DNA of 64,000 bases. It comes from Hyphomicrobiaceae bacterium (GTDB lineage: Bacteria > Pseudomonadota > Alphaproteobacteria > Rhizobiales > Devosiaceae). Positions 16,525 to 25,093 of the stretch are shown in pieces. Both the position numbers and the translations under genes were made by a program. Each line of letters opens with the position of its first letter. Position 1 is the stretch's first letter. Below the pieces are notes generated by a model that worked only from the letters and a program-made list of their open reading frames with translations, made no database searches and was not told the DNA's origin. The stretch covers positions 235,484 to 299,483 of the forward strand of contig JACKJG010000003.1 in assembly GCA_020638065.1 (NCBI GenBank). The letters are read 5' to 3'.

Positions 16525-18051
16525 TCACTCCTCCGCCAAAAGGCGTTCTCTGAGGTCCGTTTTCAGGACCTTGCCGTAATTGTTCTTGGGTAGCGCATCG
16601 ACGAAACGATAGTGCTTTGGCCTTTTGAACCGTGCAATCTGATCGAGGCACATCTGGTCGAGCGCCGCTGCTGCCACCTCGCGCCCGGCAATCGGCACGA
16701 CAAAGGCAATGACCTCTTCGCCCCATTCCGGATGTGGACGCCCCACCACCGCGACTTCCGAAACGTCCGGGTGCATAAGCAGCACTTCCTCGACTTCGCG
16801 CGGATAAATGTTCGAGCCGCCGGATATGATCATGTCCTTGGAGCGGTCGATGAGGCTGATATAGCCGTCCTCGTCCATTCGGCCCATGTCGCCGGTCCAA
16901 AGCCACCCATCGCGGATGGTCTTGGCGCTGGCTTCGTCGTTGCGCCAATAACCCATCATCACCGGCGCGCCGCGGACGACAATTTCACCGGTATCGCCAC
17001 GGGCAACTTCGCGTCCGTTTTCATCGACGATGCGCACGCGCACGTCGCATTGCGCCACGCCCACCGAATTGAGCCGCTCCCGCCAGCGCGGATGGATCCG
17101 GTCCGCGACATCGTGGCGGGAAAGGGCAGTGATGGCCATCGGGCATTCGCCCTGTCCGTAAATCTGCACGAAACGAGGACCCATGGTCTCGACGGCATCG
17201 AGAATGTCCGCCTCGTACATTGGCCCACCGGCATAAACGATGGTCTTGATGCCCTTGCCATTGCGCCCGTCCGCCCGCGCCACATCGACCAGCCGCTTGA
17301 CCATGGTCGGTGCGGCAAACATCGAGATATGATCGAGCTCTTCGGCCAGATCGAGAATTTCGCTCGGGTCGAACCCGCCGCTTTCGGGAACCACGTGCCG
17401 TCCGCCGCGGATGACGTGCATGAAATTGTAGATGCCAGCACCATGCGACATGGGCGCGGCGTAAAGGATGGCATCCTCGGTCCGGACATCGTCGACATCG
17501 ATGAAATAGGAGAATGTCATCGCCATCAGGTTGCCCGTCGACATGCGGACACCCTTGGGCTTGCCGGTCGTGCCAGAGGTGTAAAAAAGCCAGAGCAGAT
17601 CGTCACGGTCCATGCCGACCGGCGCGTCGAGCGGCGTTGCCTCGCGCATCGACGAAAAGGTCTCGCTATCGACCGACATCACTCCGGCACCTTCGGGGCC
17701 GAGCAATTGCTTCAGGTTCGCGCCCAGCTTGTCGTCGGTCAGAACCAGTACCGCTTCGGCATTTTCGATGATCCAGACGGCCTCTTTCTCATGCAGCTTG
17801 GCATTGATCGGGACCGCCGCCGCGCCGCAGAACCAGATGCCATAGAGCGCTTCGAGATATTCGGTGCGATTGGCCATGAAAACCGCGACCCGCGACCCGG
17901 GCCCGATGCCTTGCGCGCCAAGCGCGGCGCCGATGCCCGCCGCCGATCGGAGAAATTCGCCATAATTCGCGACCTGATGGGCGCCACGAAAAAGGGCCGG
18001 TGCGTCCGGATCGCGGGTTGCGGCGCGCTGCAACCACTCGGCCGGGTTCAT
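16525..18051 (-). CDS. Class I AMP-dependent acyl-CoA ligase
   Basis: This is a 508-residue acyl/aryl-CoA synthetase of the ANL superfamily. The phosphate-binding P-loop YTSGTTGKPKGV is near residue 175, YGQGECP near 310, and WTGDMGRMDEDGY plus DRSKDMIISGG near 390-410. The catalytic lysine is in PKNNYGKVLK near the C-terminus. The acyl substrate cannot be deduced. I chose the ATG at 18051 because it overlaps the thiolase stop (ATGA); the longer frame lies inside the thiolase gene. The neighbours suggest activation and thiolysis of a short-chain or branched acid. Confidence 0.85.
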   Translation of the reverse strand: MNPAEWLQRAATRDPDAPALFRGAHQVANYGEFLRSAAGIGAALGAQGIGPGSRVAVFMANRTEYLEALYGIWFCGAAAVPINAKLHEKEAVWIIENAEAVLVLTDDKLGANLKQLLGPEGAGVMSVDSETFSSMREATPLDAPVGMDRDDLLWLFYTSGTTGKPKGVRMSTGNLMAMTFSYFIDVDDVRTEDAILYAAPMSHGAGIYNFMHVIRGGRHVVPESGGFDPSEILDLAEELDHISMFAAPTMVKRLVDVARADGRNGKGIKTIVYAGGPMYEADILDAVETMGPRFVQIYGQGECPMAITALSRHDVADRIHPRWRERLNSVGVAQCDVRVRIVDENGREVARGDTGEIVVRGAPVMMGYWRNDEASAKTIRDGWLWTGDMGRMDEDGYISLIDRSKDMIISGGSNIYPREVEEVLLMHPDVSEVAVVGRPHPEWGEEVIAFVVPIAGREVAAAALDQMCLDQIARFKRPKHYRFVDALPKNNYGKVLKTDLRERLLAEE

Positions 18052-19208
18052 TTGACCGCCTCCAGAACCGAACAATAGTTTGCAACGCCCGATCCACCCA
18101 TATTGAACACGCATGCCAGTTCTGCGCCGTCAACCTGCATCTCGCCGGCTGCGTCACTGACCTGCCGTGCGGCGAGAACGTGCATCGAAACGCCGGTAGC
18201 GCCGACAGGATGTCCTTTGGCTTTGAGTCCACCGGACAGGTTGATCGGCAGATCGCCACCGCGGCTGACCCTGCCGCTCTGAATGGCGTCTTCGCCCTTG
18301 CCCTTTTCGGCGAGACCCATCGCCTCGTAAATCAGAAGCTCGGCAATGGTGAAGCAGTCATGCACCTCAGCGACGTCCAGATCTTCGACATTGATCCCGG
18401 CTTCCGAAAACGCGCCGGAGAAGGCCCTGGCGGCTCCCGTCAACTCGGTCATGTCACGGCGCGACATGGGCAGGTAGTCGTTGATCTGTGCGGCACCCCG
18501 GAAACCGACGGCGCGTTCGAAATCGCCTTCCATGTCATCGGCGACCATCACTAGCGCCGCCGCCCCGTCCGAGATCAGCGAACAATCTGTCATTTTCAGG
18601 GGAGGGGCGATCAGCCGGTTGCGGTCAGAAACGCTGTTACAGAACTCGAAACCGAGATCCTTGTGTAAGTGTGCCAGCGGATTGGACATGGCGTTGTGAT
18701 GGTTCTTCGCGGCGATCCGGGCCAGCGCCTCGGTCTTGTCGCCAAAGCGTTGGAAATAGCCTTGCGCAATGCGGGCGAAGACTTCGGGGAAACTGACCCC
18801 GGCTTCCTCTGCTTGATAGGAGGCACCGGCCAGCGCTTCGGTGACCCCCGCCGTATCTTGCGACGTCATCTTTTCGGCGCCGATCACGAGAACGGTGCGC
18901 GCCGCACCGGCCCGTATGGCATTGCGGGCGGCAAAAACCGCCGCCGAACCCGAGGCGCAGGCGTTCTCTACCCGCGTTGCCGGGGTGAAGCGCAGATCGT
19001 CGTCAAGACCGAGGACCAGCGAGGACGGGAACGCGTCCGGCACCAGCCCGCCATTGAAATGTCCAAGCCAGATCGCATCGACGTCCGCAGCGCCAATGCC
19101 GGCGTGTTCGAGCGCCTCGCCGGCGGCCAGTTTGATAAGATCTTCAAGGCTCTGGCCCTCCAGCGCCCCGAAAGGCGTGTGGCCCCAGCCCACAATTCGC
19201 GCATCCAT
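18048..19208 (-). CDS. SCP-x/acetyl-CoA acetyltransferase-type thiolase
   Basis: This is a 386-residue thiolase-fold enzyme of the SCP-x-like branch. The active-site cysteine lies in ENACASGS near residue 85, HDCFTIAELL near 285 holds a catalytic histidine, and the GGLKAKGHPVGATG loop near 335 holds the second. It is the first gene of the operon. A GGGAGG ribosome-binding site lies upstream and a possible -10 TATGCT sits on the minus strand at 19233-19238. It should cleave or form beta-ketoacyl-CoA in the same pathway as the ligase and dehydrogenase; the exact substrate is unknown. Confidence 0.85.
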   Translation of the reverse strand: MDARIVGWGHTPFGALEGQSLEDLIKLAAGEALEHAGIGAADVDAIWLGHFNGGLVPDAFPSSLVLGLDDDLRFTPATRVENACASGSAAVFAARNAIRAGAARTVLVIGAEKMTSQDTAGVTEALAGASYQAEEAGVSFPEVFARIAQGYFQRFGDKTEALARIAAKNHHNAMSNPLAHLHKDLGFEFCNSVSDRNRLIAPPLKMTDCSLISDGAAALVMVADDMEGDFERAVGFRGAAQINDYLPMSRRDMTELTGAARAFSGAFSEAGINVEDLDVAEVHDCFTIAELLIYEAMGLAEKGKGEDAIQSGRVSRGGDLPINLSGGLKAKGHPVGATGVSMHVLAARQVSDAAGEMQVDGAELACVFNMGGSGVANYCSVLEAVK

Positions 19209-19291
19209 TTAGGCCTCCCTTACTTGACATTCAGCATAAGGAGGGCCGAAACGGCACTGGATTCGTGAAATCACCTAATTGCCGGGGGCAG

Positions 19292-19837
19292 ATGGAAGAC
19301 TTTTCCGAAATCGGGTTTGAGCACGCACCGATCGGGCTGGCCTACACCGAGGAGCGCATCGTCAAACGCTGCAACGCCCGGTTTGTCGAAATGTTCGGCT
19401 TTCGCAGGGCTGAACTCGAAGGTCATTCCCTCGCAAAGCTCTACCCCTCGAATGAGGAGTTCGACTCCATCGGTCGCATCGGCGTTCTCAAGATGAAAGG
19501 CACCGGCAAGTATCAGGACGAGCGCATCATGAAAAAGCGCGACGGCACCATGTTCTGGTGCCGTGTCCGTGGCCAGTCGCTCGACCCTGAGGCGCCGTTT
19601 GCCAAAGCCGTCTGGAGCTTCGCAGACATTTCCGAATCCCGCCCCGTCGCCGAATTGACCCGGCGCGAGCGGCTGGTCGTCAAGATGATGGCCGAAGGCC
19701 GCACCAGCAAGGAAATTGCCCGCTCGCTGGGCATTTCGCATCGCACGGTCGAGGCGCATCGAGCCCGGTTGATGGAAAAGTTCAAAGCCAAGAACAGCCT
19801 TGAACTGGTTGCAAATATCGCGGGAATTCCGCTTTAG
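19292..19837 (+). CDS. PAS domain LuxR-type response regulator
   Basis: This is a 181-residue transcription factor. An N-terminal PAS domain (about 1-115) is followed by a LuxR/GerE helix-turn-helix (about 122-178) containing LTRRERLVVKMMAEGRTSKEIARSLG and HRTVEAHRARLMEK. I chose the ATG at 19292, preceded by GGGGGC, over a GTG at 19265. It is divergent from the thiolase operon with an 83-bp gap, so control of that operon in response to a small-molecule signal is likely but unproven. Its 3' end overlaps the convergent tetR gene by four bases. Confidence 0.8.
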   Translation: MEDFSEIGFEHAPIGLAYTEERIVKRCNARFVEMFGFRRAELEGHSLAKLYPSNEEFDSIGRIGVLKMKGTGKYQDERIMKKRDGTMFWCRVRGQSLDPEAPFAKAVWSFADISESRPVAELTRRERLVVKMMAEGRTSKEIARSLGISHRTVEAHRARLMEKFKAKNSLELVANIAGIPL

Positions 19838-20511
19838 GTCATCTGTTCGCTTTCCTTCGCGCGTTCCAGACCGTCGAGAATGAGGTCGAGCCCGAAGGCG
19901 AATTCGTTCGCATAGGCGTAGCCGGGCTTGAGAATGTATTCGCGCGTCAGTTCGGTGAAGCTGGGAAACAGCTCCTCCGGCATCTGCGCCAGAATGTGTT
20001 CTGCGAGTTCTTCAACTTCCTCGTAGGTGCGGAAGGGCAGGGTCATTTCCTGCATCACGAACCCGTAAATGTGGCTATCCAGAAGCGCATAGGCGTGTGC
20101 CGTCAGCGGCACCGAAAAGCCGCCATGGCGCAGGCAGGCCAGAACGGCCTCGTGATGCTGCAACGTGAGTGGACCCGGGTCACGGCGCGTTTCAATCACG
20201 TGAATGGCCCAGGGATGACTGACAAGGACATCGTGGGCCGAAATCGCTCGGGCGCGCAGAGTCTCTTTCCATGGCTCTTCTGTCGTCGGCAACCGGAATT
20301 CGCCGAATATCCAGTCCACCATTTCGTTGAGGATCGCCTCCTTGTTGGAGACGTGGTGATAAAGAGACATGGCCTCGACCCCGAGGCCCTGCGCCAGTTT
20401 GCGCATAGTCAGAGCCTCAAGCCCTTCCTTGTCGGCCAATGCGATGGCGGCCCGCACCACTCGATCCTTGCTGAGCGGCGCCTTCGATCGTGCACCTGAT
20501 GTTCTCGCCAT
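19834..20511 (-). CDS. TetR/AcrR family repressor
   Basis: This is a 225-residue repressor. The N-terminal helix-turn-helix (about 15-60) includes ALTMRKLAQGLGVEAMSLYHHVSNKEAIL, and the C-terminal ligand domain is of the TetR_C (tetracycline-repressor-like) type. I chose the ATG at 20511; an upstream in-frame start at 20550 would place the N-terminus inside the promoter. It faces the oxidoreductase gene across an intergenic region with two perfect 13-bp palindromes, its likely operators, so it probably represses itself and that operon. Confidence 0.88.
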   Translation of the reverse strand: MARTSGARSKAPLSKDRVVRAAIALADKEGLEALTMRKLAQGLGVEAMSLYHHVSNKEAILNEMVDWIFGEFRLPTTEEPWKETLRARAISAHDVLVSHPWAIHVIETRRDPGPLTLQHHEAVLACLRHGGFSVPLTAHAYALLDSHIYGFVMQEMTLPFRTYEEVEELAEHILAQMPEELFPSFTELTREYILKPGYAYANEFAFGLDLILDGLERAKESEQMT

Positions 20512-20542
20512 TTCAGATTTCCAGATTTCGCCCACCGGGGGC

Positions 20543-20590
20543 TTGACCAAATCACGTTCACTTACTATGTAAGGTATCTTACAACGTAAG
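20543..20590 (+). promoter_or_regulatory. Promoter with two tandem TetR-type operators
   Basis: CTTAC-TAT-GTAAG at 20561-20573 and CTTAC-AAC-GTAAG at 20578-20590 are perfect 5-3-5 palindromes with centres 17 bp apart. A rightward promoter overlaps them: TTGACC at 20543-20548, a 17-bp spacer, and TATGTA at 20566-20571 inside the first operator. A repressor bound here would block that promoter directly. The adjacent TetR gene is the obvious candidate. Confidence 0.8.
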
Positions 20591-20651
20591 GGAAGACATC
20601 AGAATGCGCTTTCCTGAGCCAATGAATCAAGATTTCAAAGGGACGACAGCA

Positions 20652-21422
20652 ATGAAAACTCATGAGAATGCCGATACCGGCGGCATCACCAAACCAAAAA
20701 AGGTCGCCATTATCAGCGCCTCGGGCAAACTTGGCCGCTACATGATCCAGCACGCGCTCGACCGCGGCTATGACGTGGTTGGCGTTTGCCGTGAACAGAG
20801 CGTCAGCAAGCTCGACGACTTCAAGGACCGCATCGAAATCGTGCCGGGCGCGACGGACGATCGCGATGTCATCAGAAAGGCCGTTGCCGGATGCGATGCG
20901 GTGCTCACCGTGCTCGTGCCCTGGGGCATGAACCACTATGCCAGCGGAACGGCTCAGGCCGTGCTCGATTTCGCCGAACCCGGCGCACGGCTGATCTTTT
21001 CTTGCGGTTGGCACATCAGCCGCGATGGCAAGGATCGCTACACGCTGGGCCTGAGGCTGATGGTGTCGGTATTTGGCGGCATCGCCCGTCTGCTCCGCGC
21101 GGTCGACCTCAACGATCAGGTCGAGGCCACACGCCGAGTCTTCGACAGCAACACGCGCTGGACAATCGTGCGTGGCAGCGATCTTGAAGAAGGCGAAAGC
21201 CAGGGCTTGCCGGTCTGGAGCCGGCACGTCGGCGATCCGGTGCTTGAAAGCAACATGACCCGTCGTATCGATTTTGCGCTCTTCATGGTTGCCGCGATCG
21301 AAGACGACACGCTGGTGCGCGAAGCTCCCGCCATCGTCGGCCGCCTGACCGAGTCAGCCCGCCAACACGCACATTCAAACAACAACCATCAAATGCTTCT
21401 GGAGGCCCCTAGCCATGGATAA
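20652..21422 (+). CDS. NAD(P)-binding (NmrA/SDR-like) oxidoreductase
   Basis: This is a 256-residue Rossmann-fold protein of the atypical SDR/NmrA group. The N-terminal strand VAIISASGKLGRYMIQHAL is a variant of the GxxGxxG dinucleotide site. The classical YxxxK pair is not obvious, so catalysis is uncertain. Such proteins are commonly TetR-controlled flavin or quinone reductases or redox sensors. I chose the ATG at 20652, since the upstream ATG at 20604 would add 16 weakly conserved residues; either is possible. It overlaps the DUF4386 gene by eight bases. Confidence 0.7.
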   Translation: MKTHENADTGGITKPKKVAIISASGKLGRYMIQHALDRGYDVVGVCREQSVSKLDDFKDRIEIVPGATDDRDVIRKAVAGCDAVLTVLVPWGMNHYASGTAQAVLDFAEPGARLIFSCGWHISRDGKDRYTLGLRLMVSVFGGIARLLRAVDLNDQVEATRRVFDSNTRWTIVRGSDLEEGESQGLPVWSRHVGDPVLESNMTRRIDFALFMVAAIEDDTLVREAPAIVGRLTESARQHAHSNNNHQMLLEAPSHG

Positions 21423-22125
21423 GACATTCGAACCCAGCGAGACCACCTGCCAGCGTGCCGTCGGTCTCGTCATTTTCATCATCGCCGGTCTGGCTATATT
21501 TGCCGAAATGAGCGTTCGCGCGACATTGGTCATTTCCGGTGACGCCGGCGCAACTGCGGCCAATGTCATTGCCAATCAGACCCTGTTCAACGGCGCCTTT
21601 GCCGCCTATCTGCTGGCCTATACGCTCGACGTGCCCGTTGCGGTTCTGTTTTTCCGGATCCTCAAATCGGCGGGCGAAAACCTGTCCCGTCTGGCCATGG
21701 CTTTCCGCCTCGTCTATGCGGCGATCGTTGTTGCAGTTCTGCTGAACTTCCACAGCGGGATCGACCTTCTGACCAACCCGGCCTATGCCGCGCTTGACCA
21801 AACGGTGCGGCAGGATCTGGCACTTCAGGCCTTCAACACCTTTGAAAATGGCTTTGCCATGTCGCTGGTGGTGTTTGGCTTCCATCTGCTGCTGGTTGGC
21901 TGGCTGTTTTTCCGCACCCGGCAGGTTCCGCGCTGGCTGGCGACTCTGGTCGCACTGGCAGGCGTTGCCTACATTGTCGACAACCTGCTTGTCTTCCTTG
22001 CGCCAGCCCTGCACGAAGCCATTGCACCTTTCGTCATGGTGCTGGCCATGTCGGAGCTGGTTCTCGGCATCTGGTTGTTGGTGGCGCCCGGCCATTCGAG
22101 AATGCCGATCGCGCAACCCGCCTGA
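21415..22125 (+). CDS. DUF4386 family integral membrane protein
   Basis: This is a 236-residue protein with about six predicted transmembrane segments, matching the DUF4386 pattern: an ANVIANQTLFNGAFAAYLLAY region, then FHLLLVGWLFFRTRQVPRWL and an IVDNLLVF segment. No biochemical function is known for the family. It is translationally coupled to the preceding oxidoreductase and should fall under the same TetR-type control. A strong terminator follows. Confidence 0.8.
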   Translation: MDKTFEPSETTCQRAVGLVIFIIAGLAIFAEMSVRATLVISGDAGATAANVIANQTLFNGAFAAYLLAYTLDVPVAVLFFRILKSAGENLSRLAMAFRLVYAAIVVAVLLNFHSGIDLLTNPAYAALDQTVRQDLALQAFNTFENGFAMSLVVFGFHLLLVGWLFFRTRQVPRWLATLVALAGVAYIVDNLLVFLAPALHEAIAPFVMVLAMSELVLGIWLLVAPGHSRMPIAQPA

Positions 22126-22148
22126 TCAATTCAGGACCAACCAACAAT

Positions 22149-22178
22149 GCCCGCCGGTTTCACGCCGGCGGGCCTTTT
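22149..22178 (+). terminator. Rho-independent terminator of the TetR-controlled operon
   Basis: The 9-bp stem GCCCGCCGG (22149-22157) pairs with CCGGCGGGC (22165-22173) and is followed by CTTTTG. It ends the oxidoreductase/DUF4386 operon ahead of the Liv-type transporter genes. Confidence 0.85.
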
Positions 22179-22317
22179 GCATCAAAATTAGGAGAATCTA
22201 CCACTTGCAGGCGGCCACCAAGCCGTCTCTTATTGAATCATAATCCGGATTGCCGTTCGGCTGCTTGCTTTGAAGCGGCAGAATTGTCGTGAGCAAACCG
22301 GAAACGGGAGGAAAGCC

Positions 22318-23541
22318 ATGAAAAAACCATTCTATTCGATCGGCCTTGCCGCAATCGCGGCGCTTGGCCTTGCCGGCGCCGCCGTGGCGCAGGAAGGCAT
22401 TGCCGCGGGCGCGCCGGTCACAATCGCACTGGTGCAGGGTACATCCGGCGCCAGTTTTGACGTTTATTCCAAACAGTCGCAGACCGGTTTCGAGATGGGT
22501 CTCGAATACGCCACTGGCGGCACGATGGAAATCAAGGGTCATCCGATCAACGTGATCTACAAGGACACCCAGTTCAAACCGGACGTGGCGCGCGCCGTGC
22601 TCGCCGAAGCCTATGGCGATGACGATGCCCTGATCGCGATCGGCGGCACTTCATCCGGCGTGACGACTGCCATGCTGCCGGTTGCAGAGGAATACGAGAA
22701 GATCCTCGTCGTTGAACCGGCGGTGGCAGATTCCCTGACCGGACCGGATTCCAACCGCTACGTCTTCAAGACCTCGCGCAATTCGTCGATGGACATGCAG
22801 GCCCAGGCTCAAGCGATGGAGCCGGGACCCGACCTCTACGTCGCAACTTTGGCGCAGGATTACGCCTTCGGGCGTGACGGCGTCGCCGCCTTCAAGGCCG
22901 CGCTCGAGGGCACCGGCGCCCATGTGGTGACCGAGGAATACGTGCCGACCGACACCACCGACTATACCGCTGTTGCCGAGCGCATGTTCGCCGCGCTCAA
23001 GGACGAGCCGGGCCGCAAGGTCATCCTGATCTACGTGGCCGGTGGTTCTGATCCGCTCGGCAAGATCGCTGCGATGGATCCCAGCCGCTATGGCATTTCG
23101 CTCTCGACCGGCGGCAATATCCTGCCGGCGCTGGCCGCCTACAAGGTCGTGCCGGGAATGGAAGGCGCGATCTACTATTATTACGAAGCGCCCAGCAACC
23201 CGATCAATGACTGGCTCGTGACTGAACACGAAAAGCGGTTCTCGAGCCCGCCGGACTTCTTCACCGCCGGTGGCATGTCGGCGGCTCTGGCCGTGGCCAA
23301 GGCCCTCGAAACGGCGGATAGCTGGGACACAGAGACCCTGATCTCGACCATGGAAGGCATGAGCTGGGAGACTCCCAAGGGCACAATGACCTTCCGTCCT
23401 GAGGATCATCAGGCACTGCAGAACATGTATCACTTCAAGCTGCGCGTCGATCCGAATGTCGAATGGGCCATTCCTGATCTGGTGAACGTCATCACCCCGG
23501 ATCAGATGAACATCCCCATCGGCCGCAACAATCAGGAATAG
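22318..23541 (+). CDS. Liv-type ABC transporter substrate-binding protein
   Basis: This is a 407-residue periplasmic binding protein of the leucine/isoleucine/valine-binding (type I) fold. A cleavable signal peptide ends near AGAAVAQE at about residue 24. The mature protein has two lobes with QGTSGASFDVYSKQ in the first ligand-contact region. The ligand is uncertain; the family covers amino acids, aromatic acids and amides. I chose the ATG at 22318 because GGAGG lies just upstream. It is the first gene of a binding protein-livG-livF-livH-livM-hydrolase operon, a different gene order from the common livKHMGF. Confidence 0.85.
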   Translation: MKKPFYSIGLAAIAALGLAGAAVAQEGIAAGAPVTIALVQGTSGASFDVYSKQSQTGFEMGLEYATGGTMEIKGHPINVIYKDTQFKPDVARAVLAEAYGDDDALIAIGGTSSGVTTAMLPVAEEYEKILVVEPAVADSLTGPDSNRYVFKTSRNSSMDMQAQAQAMEPGPDLYVATLAQDYAFGRDGVAAFKAALEGTGAHVVTEEYVPTDTTDYTAVAERMFAALKDEPGRKVILIYVAGGSDPLGKIAAMDPSRYGISLSTGGNILPALAAYKVVPGMEGAIYYYYEAPSNPINDWLVTEHEKRFSSPPDFFTAGGMSAALAVAKALETADSWDTETLISTMEGMSWETPKGTMTFRPEDHQALQNMYHFKLRVDPNVEWAIPDLVNVITPDQMNIPIGRNNQE

Positions 23542-23549
23542 TTGCTTGC

Positions 23550-23574
23550 GCCGGGCGGTTTCGCGCCGCCCGGC
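23550..23574 (+). promoter_or_regulatory. Intercistronic hairpin after the binding-protein gene
   Basis: GCCGGGCGG at 23550-23558 pairs perfectly with CCGCCCGGC at 23566-23574 and no T-run follows. Hairpins in this position often protect the 5' mRNA segment, so the binding protein is made in excess over the membrane components. A comparable hairpin follows the binding-protein gene of the Opp-type operon. Confidence 0.6.
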
Positions 23575-23592
23575 CCATGCGGCTGAAAGACC

Positions 23593-24366
23593 ATGAGCCC
23601 AACGCCCGTTTCCCTAGAGACGCGCGATCTGACCATCAACTTTGGCGGCCACGTGGCCGTCAATGCGGTCTCCTGCGTGTTCCGGCCCGGTGAATTGACC
23701 GTCATTGTTGGCCCCAACGGGGCCGGCAAGACGACCTATTTCAATCTGATTTCCGGACAATTGACCCCGACATCGGGAACGATCGTCAAGGCGGGTCGCG
23801 ACATCACGCGCATCTCGCCTTCGGCCCGGGCCCGCGCAGGAATGGGGCGGGCCTTTCAACTGACGAACCTCTTCCCCAAACTTTCGGTCCTGGAAAACAT
23901 TCGCCTCGCTGTGCAGGCTCAAAAAGGCATGGGGCCGCGCTTCTTTCGTGCCGCGTCATCGTTCCGGGAACTCGAGCGCCGCGCCGAAGAACATCTCGCT
24001 GCTGCCCGGCTGCAATCTGTGGCACACTTGCCTGCATCGGCGCTGCCGCACGGAGATCAGCGCAAGCTCGAAGTCGCGCTCTTGCTGGCGATGGAACCCG
24101 ACATCTTCATGTTCGACGAACCGACGGCGGGAATGAGCGTGGACGAAGCCCCCGCCATTCTCGATCTTGTGGCGGAGATCAAGAAGGACACGTCCAAGAC
24201 CATTCTACTGGTCGAGCACAAGATGGATGTGGTCCGCGCCTTGGCCGACCGCATCATCGTTCTGCACAATGGACAATTGGTGGCCGACGGCGCACCTGAA
24301 GCGGTGATGGGCCTGCCGATCGTGAGGGAAATCTATCTCGGCGTGCCCGCGGAGAGCGCGGCATGA
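23593..24366 (+). CDS. livG: ABC transporter ATPase, LivG type
   Basis: This is a 257-residue ATPase. Walker A is GPNGAGKTT near residue 40, the signature is the variant LPHGDQRKLE near 155, and Walker B is IFMFDEP near 178. The QLTNLFPKLSVLENI Q-loop region and the C-terminal REIYLG are typical of LivG. The stop overlaps the livF start (ATGA). Confidence 0.9.
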   Translation: MSPTPVSLETRDLTINFGGHVAVNAVSCVFRPGELTVIVGPNGAGKTTYFNLISGQLTPTSGTIVKAGRDITRISPSARARAGMGRAFQLTNLFPKLSVLENIRLAVQAQKGMGPRFFRAASSFRELERRAEEHLAAARLQSVAHLPASALPHGDQRKLEVALLLAMEPDIFMFDEPTAGMSVDEAPAILDLVAEIKKDTSKTILLVEHKMDVVRALADRIIVLHNGQLVADGAPEAVMGLPIVREIYLGVPAESAA

Positions 24367-25079
24367 GCGACCATATTCTCCGCCTCGACGACGTTCACAC
24401 CGATATCGGTCAGTATCAGATTTTGCACGGAATCAGCCTGAATGTGCCGCAAGGTGGCGTGCATGTTCTGCTCGGCCGCAACGGGGCCGGCAAGACGACG
24501 ACCCTGAGAACCATCATGGGTCTCTGGCGCGCCCGGACCGGCGCCATCACCTTTAATCATCACGACATCACCAATTTGCACACGTCGGATATTGCGCGGC
24601 TCGGCATCGCCTATGTGCCTGAAAATATGGGCATTTTCGGTGGATTGACGGTGGCCGAAAACATGCGCTTGGCCACTCACAGCGACCGCTTCGATGCCGA
24701 CCGGCTCGACCGCATTCATGACCTGTTCCCGGCCATGAAGAAGTTCTGGGACCGGCCTGCCTGGGCTCTTTCGGGTGGGCAGAAACAGATGCTCGCCATC
24801 TCCCGCGCCATCATCGAGAAGCGCGATCTGATCCTGATCGACGAGCCGACCAAGGGTCTGGCACCGGCTATCATCGAAGCGATGATCGCCGCGTTCCGGG
24901 AGATCGCGCAGGACACGACCATCCTGCTGGTTGAACAGAATTTCCACTTCGCCTCCTCGTTGGGAGATTCGGTCGCCGTTATCGATGATGGCCGAATTTC
25001 GCACCATGGTGAGATGGCCGATCTCGTCGCCGACGCGGACCTGCAAAACCGGCTCCTGAGCCTGTCGATGAGCGCCTGA
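24363..25079 (+). CDS. livF: ABC transporter ATPase, LivF type
   Basis: This is a 238-residue ATPase. Walker A is GRNGAGKTT near residue 39, the signature LSGGQKQML near 140, Walker B LILIDEP near 160 and the H-loop region VEQNFHFA near 195. YVPENMGIFGGLTVAENM is typical of LivF. It pairs with LivG to drive the LivH/LivM permease; livH follows after 14 bases with GGGGGAG upstream. Confidence 0.9.
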   Translation: MSDHILRLDDVHTDIGQYQILHGISLNVPQGGVHVLLGRNGAGKTTTLRTIMGLWRARTGAITFNHHDITNLHTSDIARLGIAYVPENMGIFGGLTVAENMRLATHSDRFDADRLDRIHDLFPAMKKFWDRPAWALSGGQKQMLAISRAIIEKRDLILIDEPTKGLAPAIIEAMIAAFREIAQDTTILLVEQNFHFASSLGDSVAVIDDGRISHHGEMADLVADADLQNRLLSLSMSA

Positions 25080-25093
25080 GGAACGGGGGAGAC

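Noticed and set aside
16612..18078. Antisense open frame of 488 codons opposite the acyl-CoA ligase
   Set aside because: The ligase strand carries all ANL motifs. The antisense product is low-complexity and has no recognisable domain.
22230..22243. TTAT-TGAATC-ATAA imperfect dyad upstream of the Liv-type binding protein
   Set aside because: The arms are only four bases and differ from the ATTTAT-N4-ATAAAT operators. There is no independent support for a regulator site.
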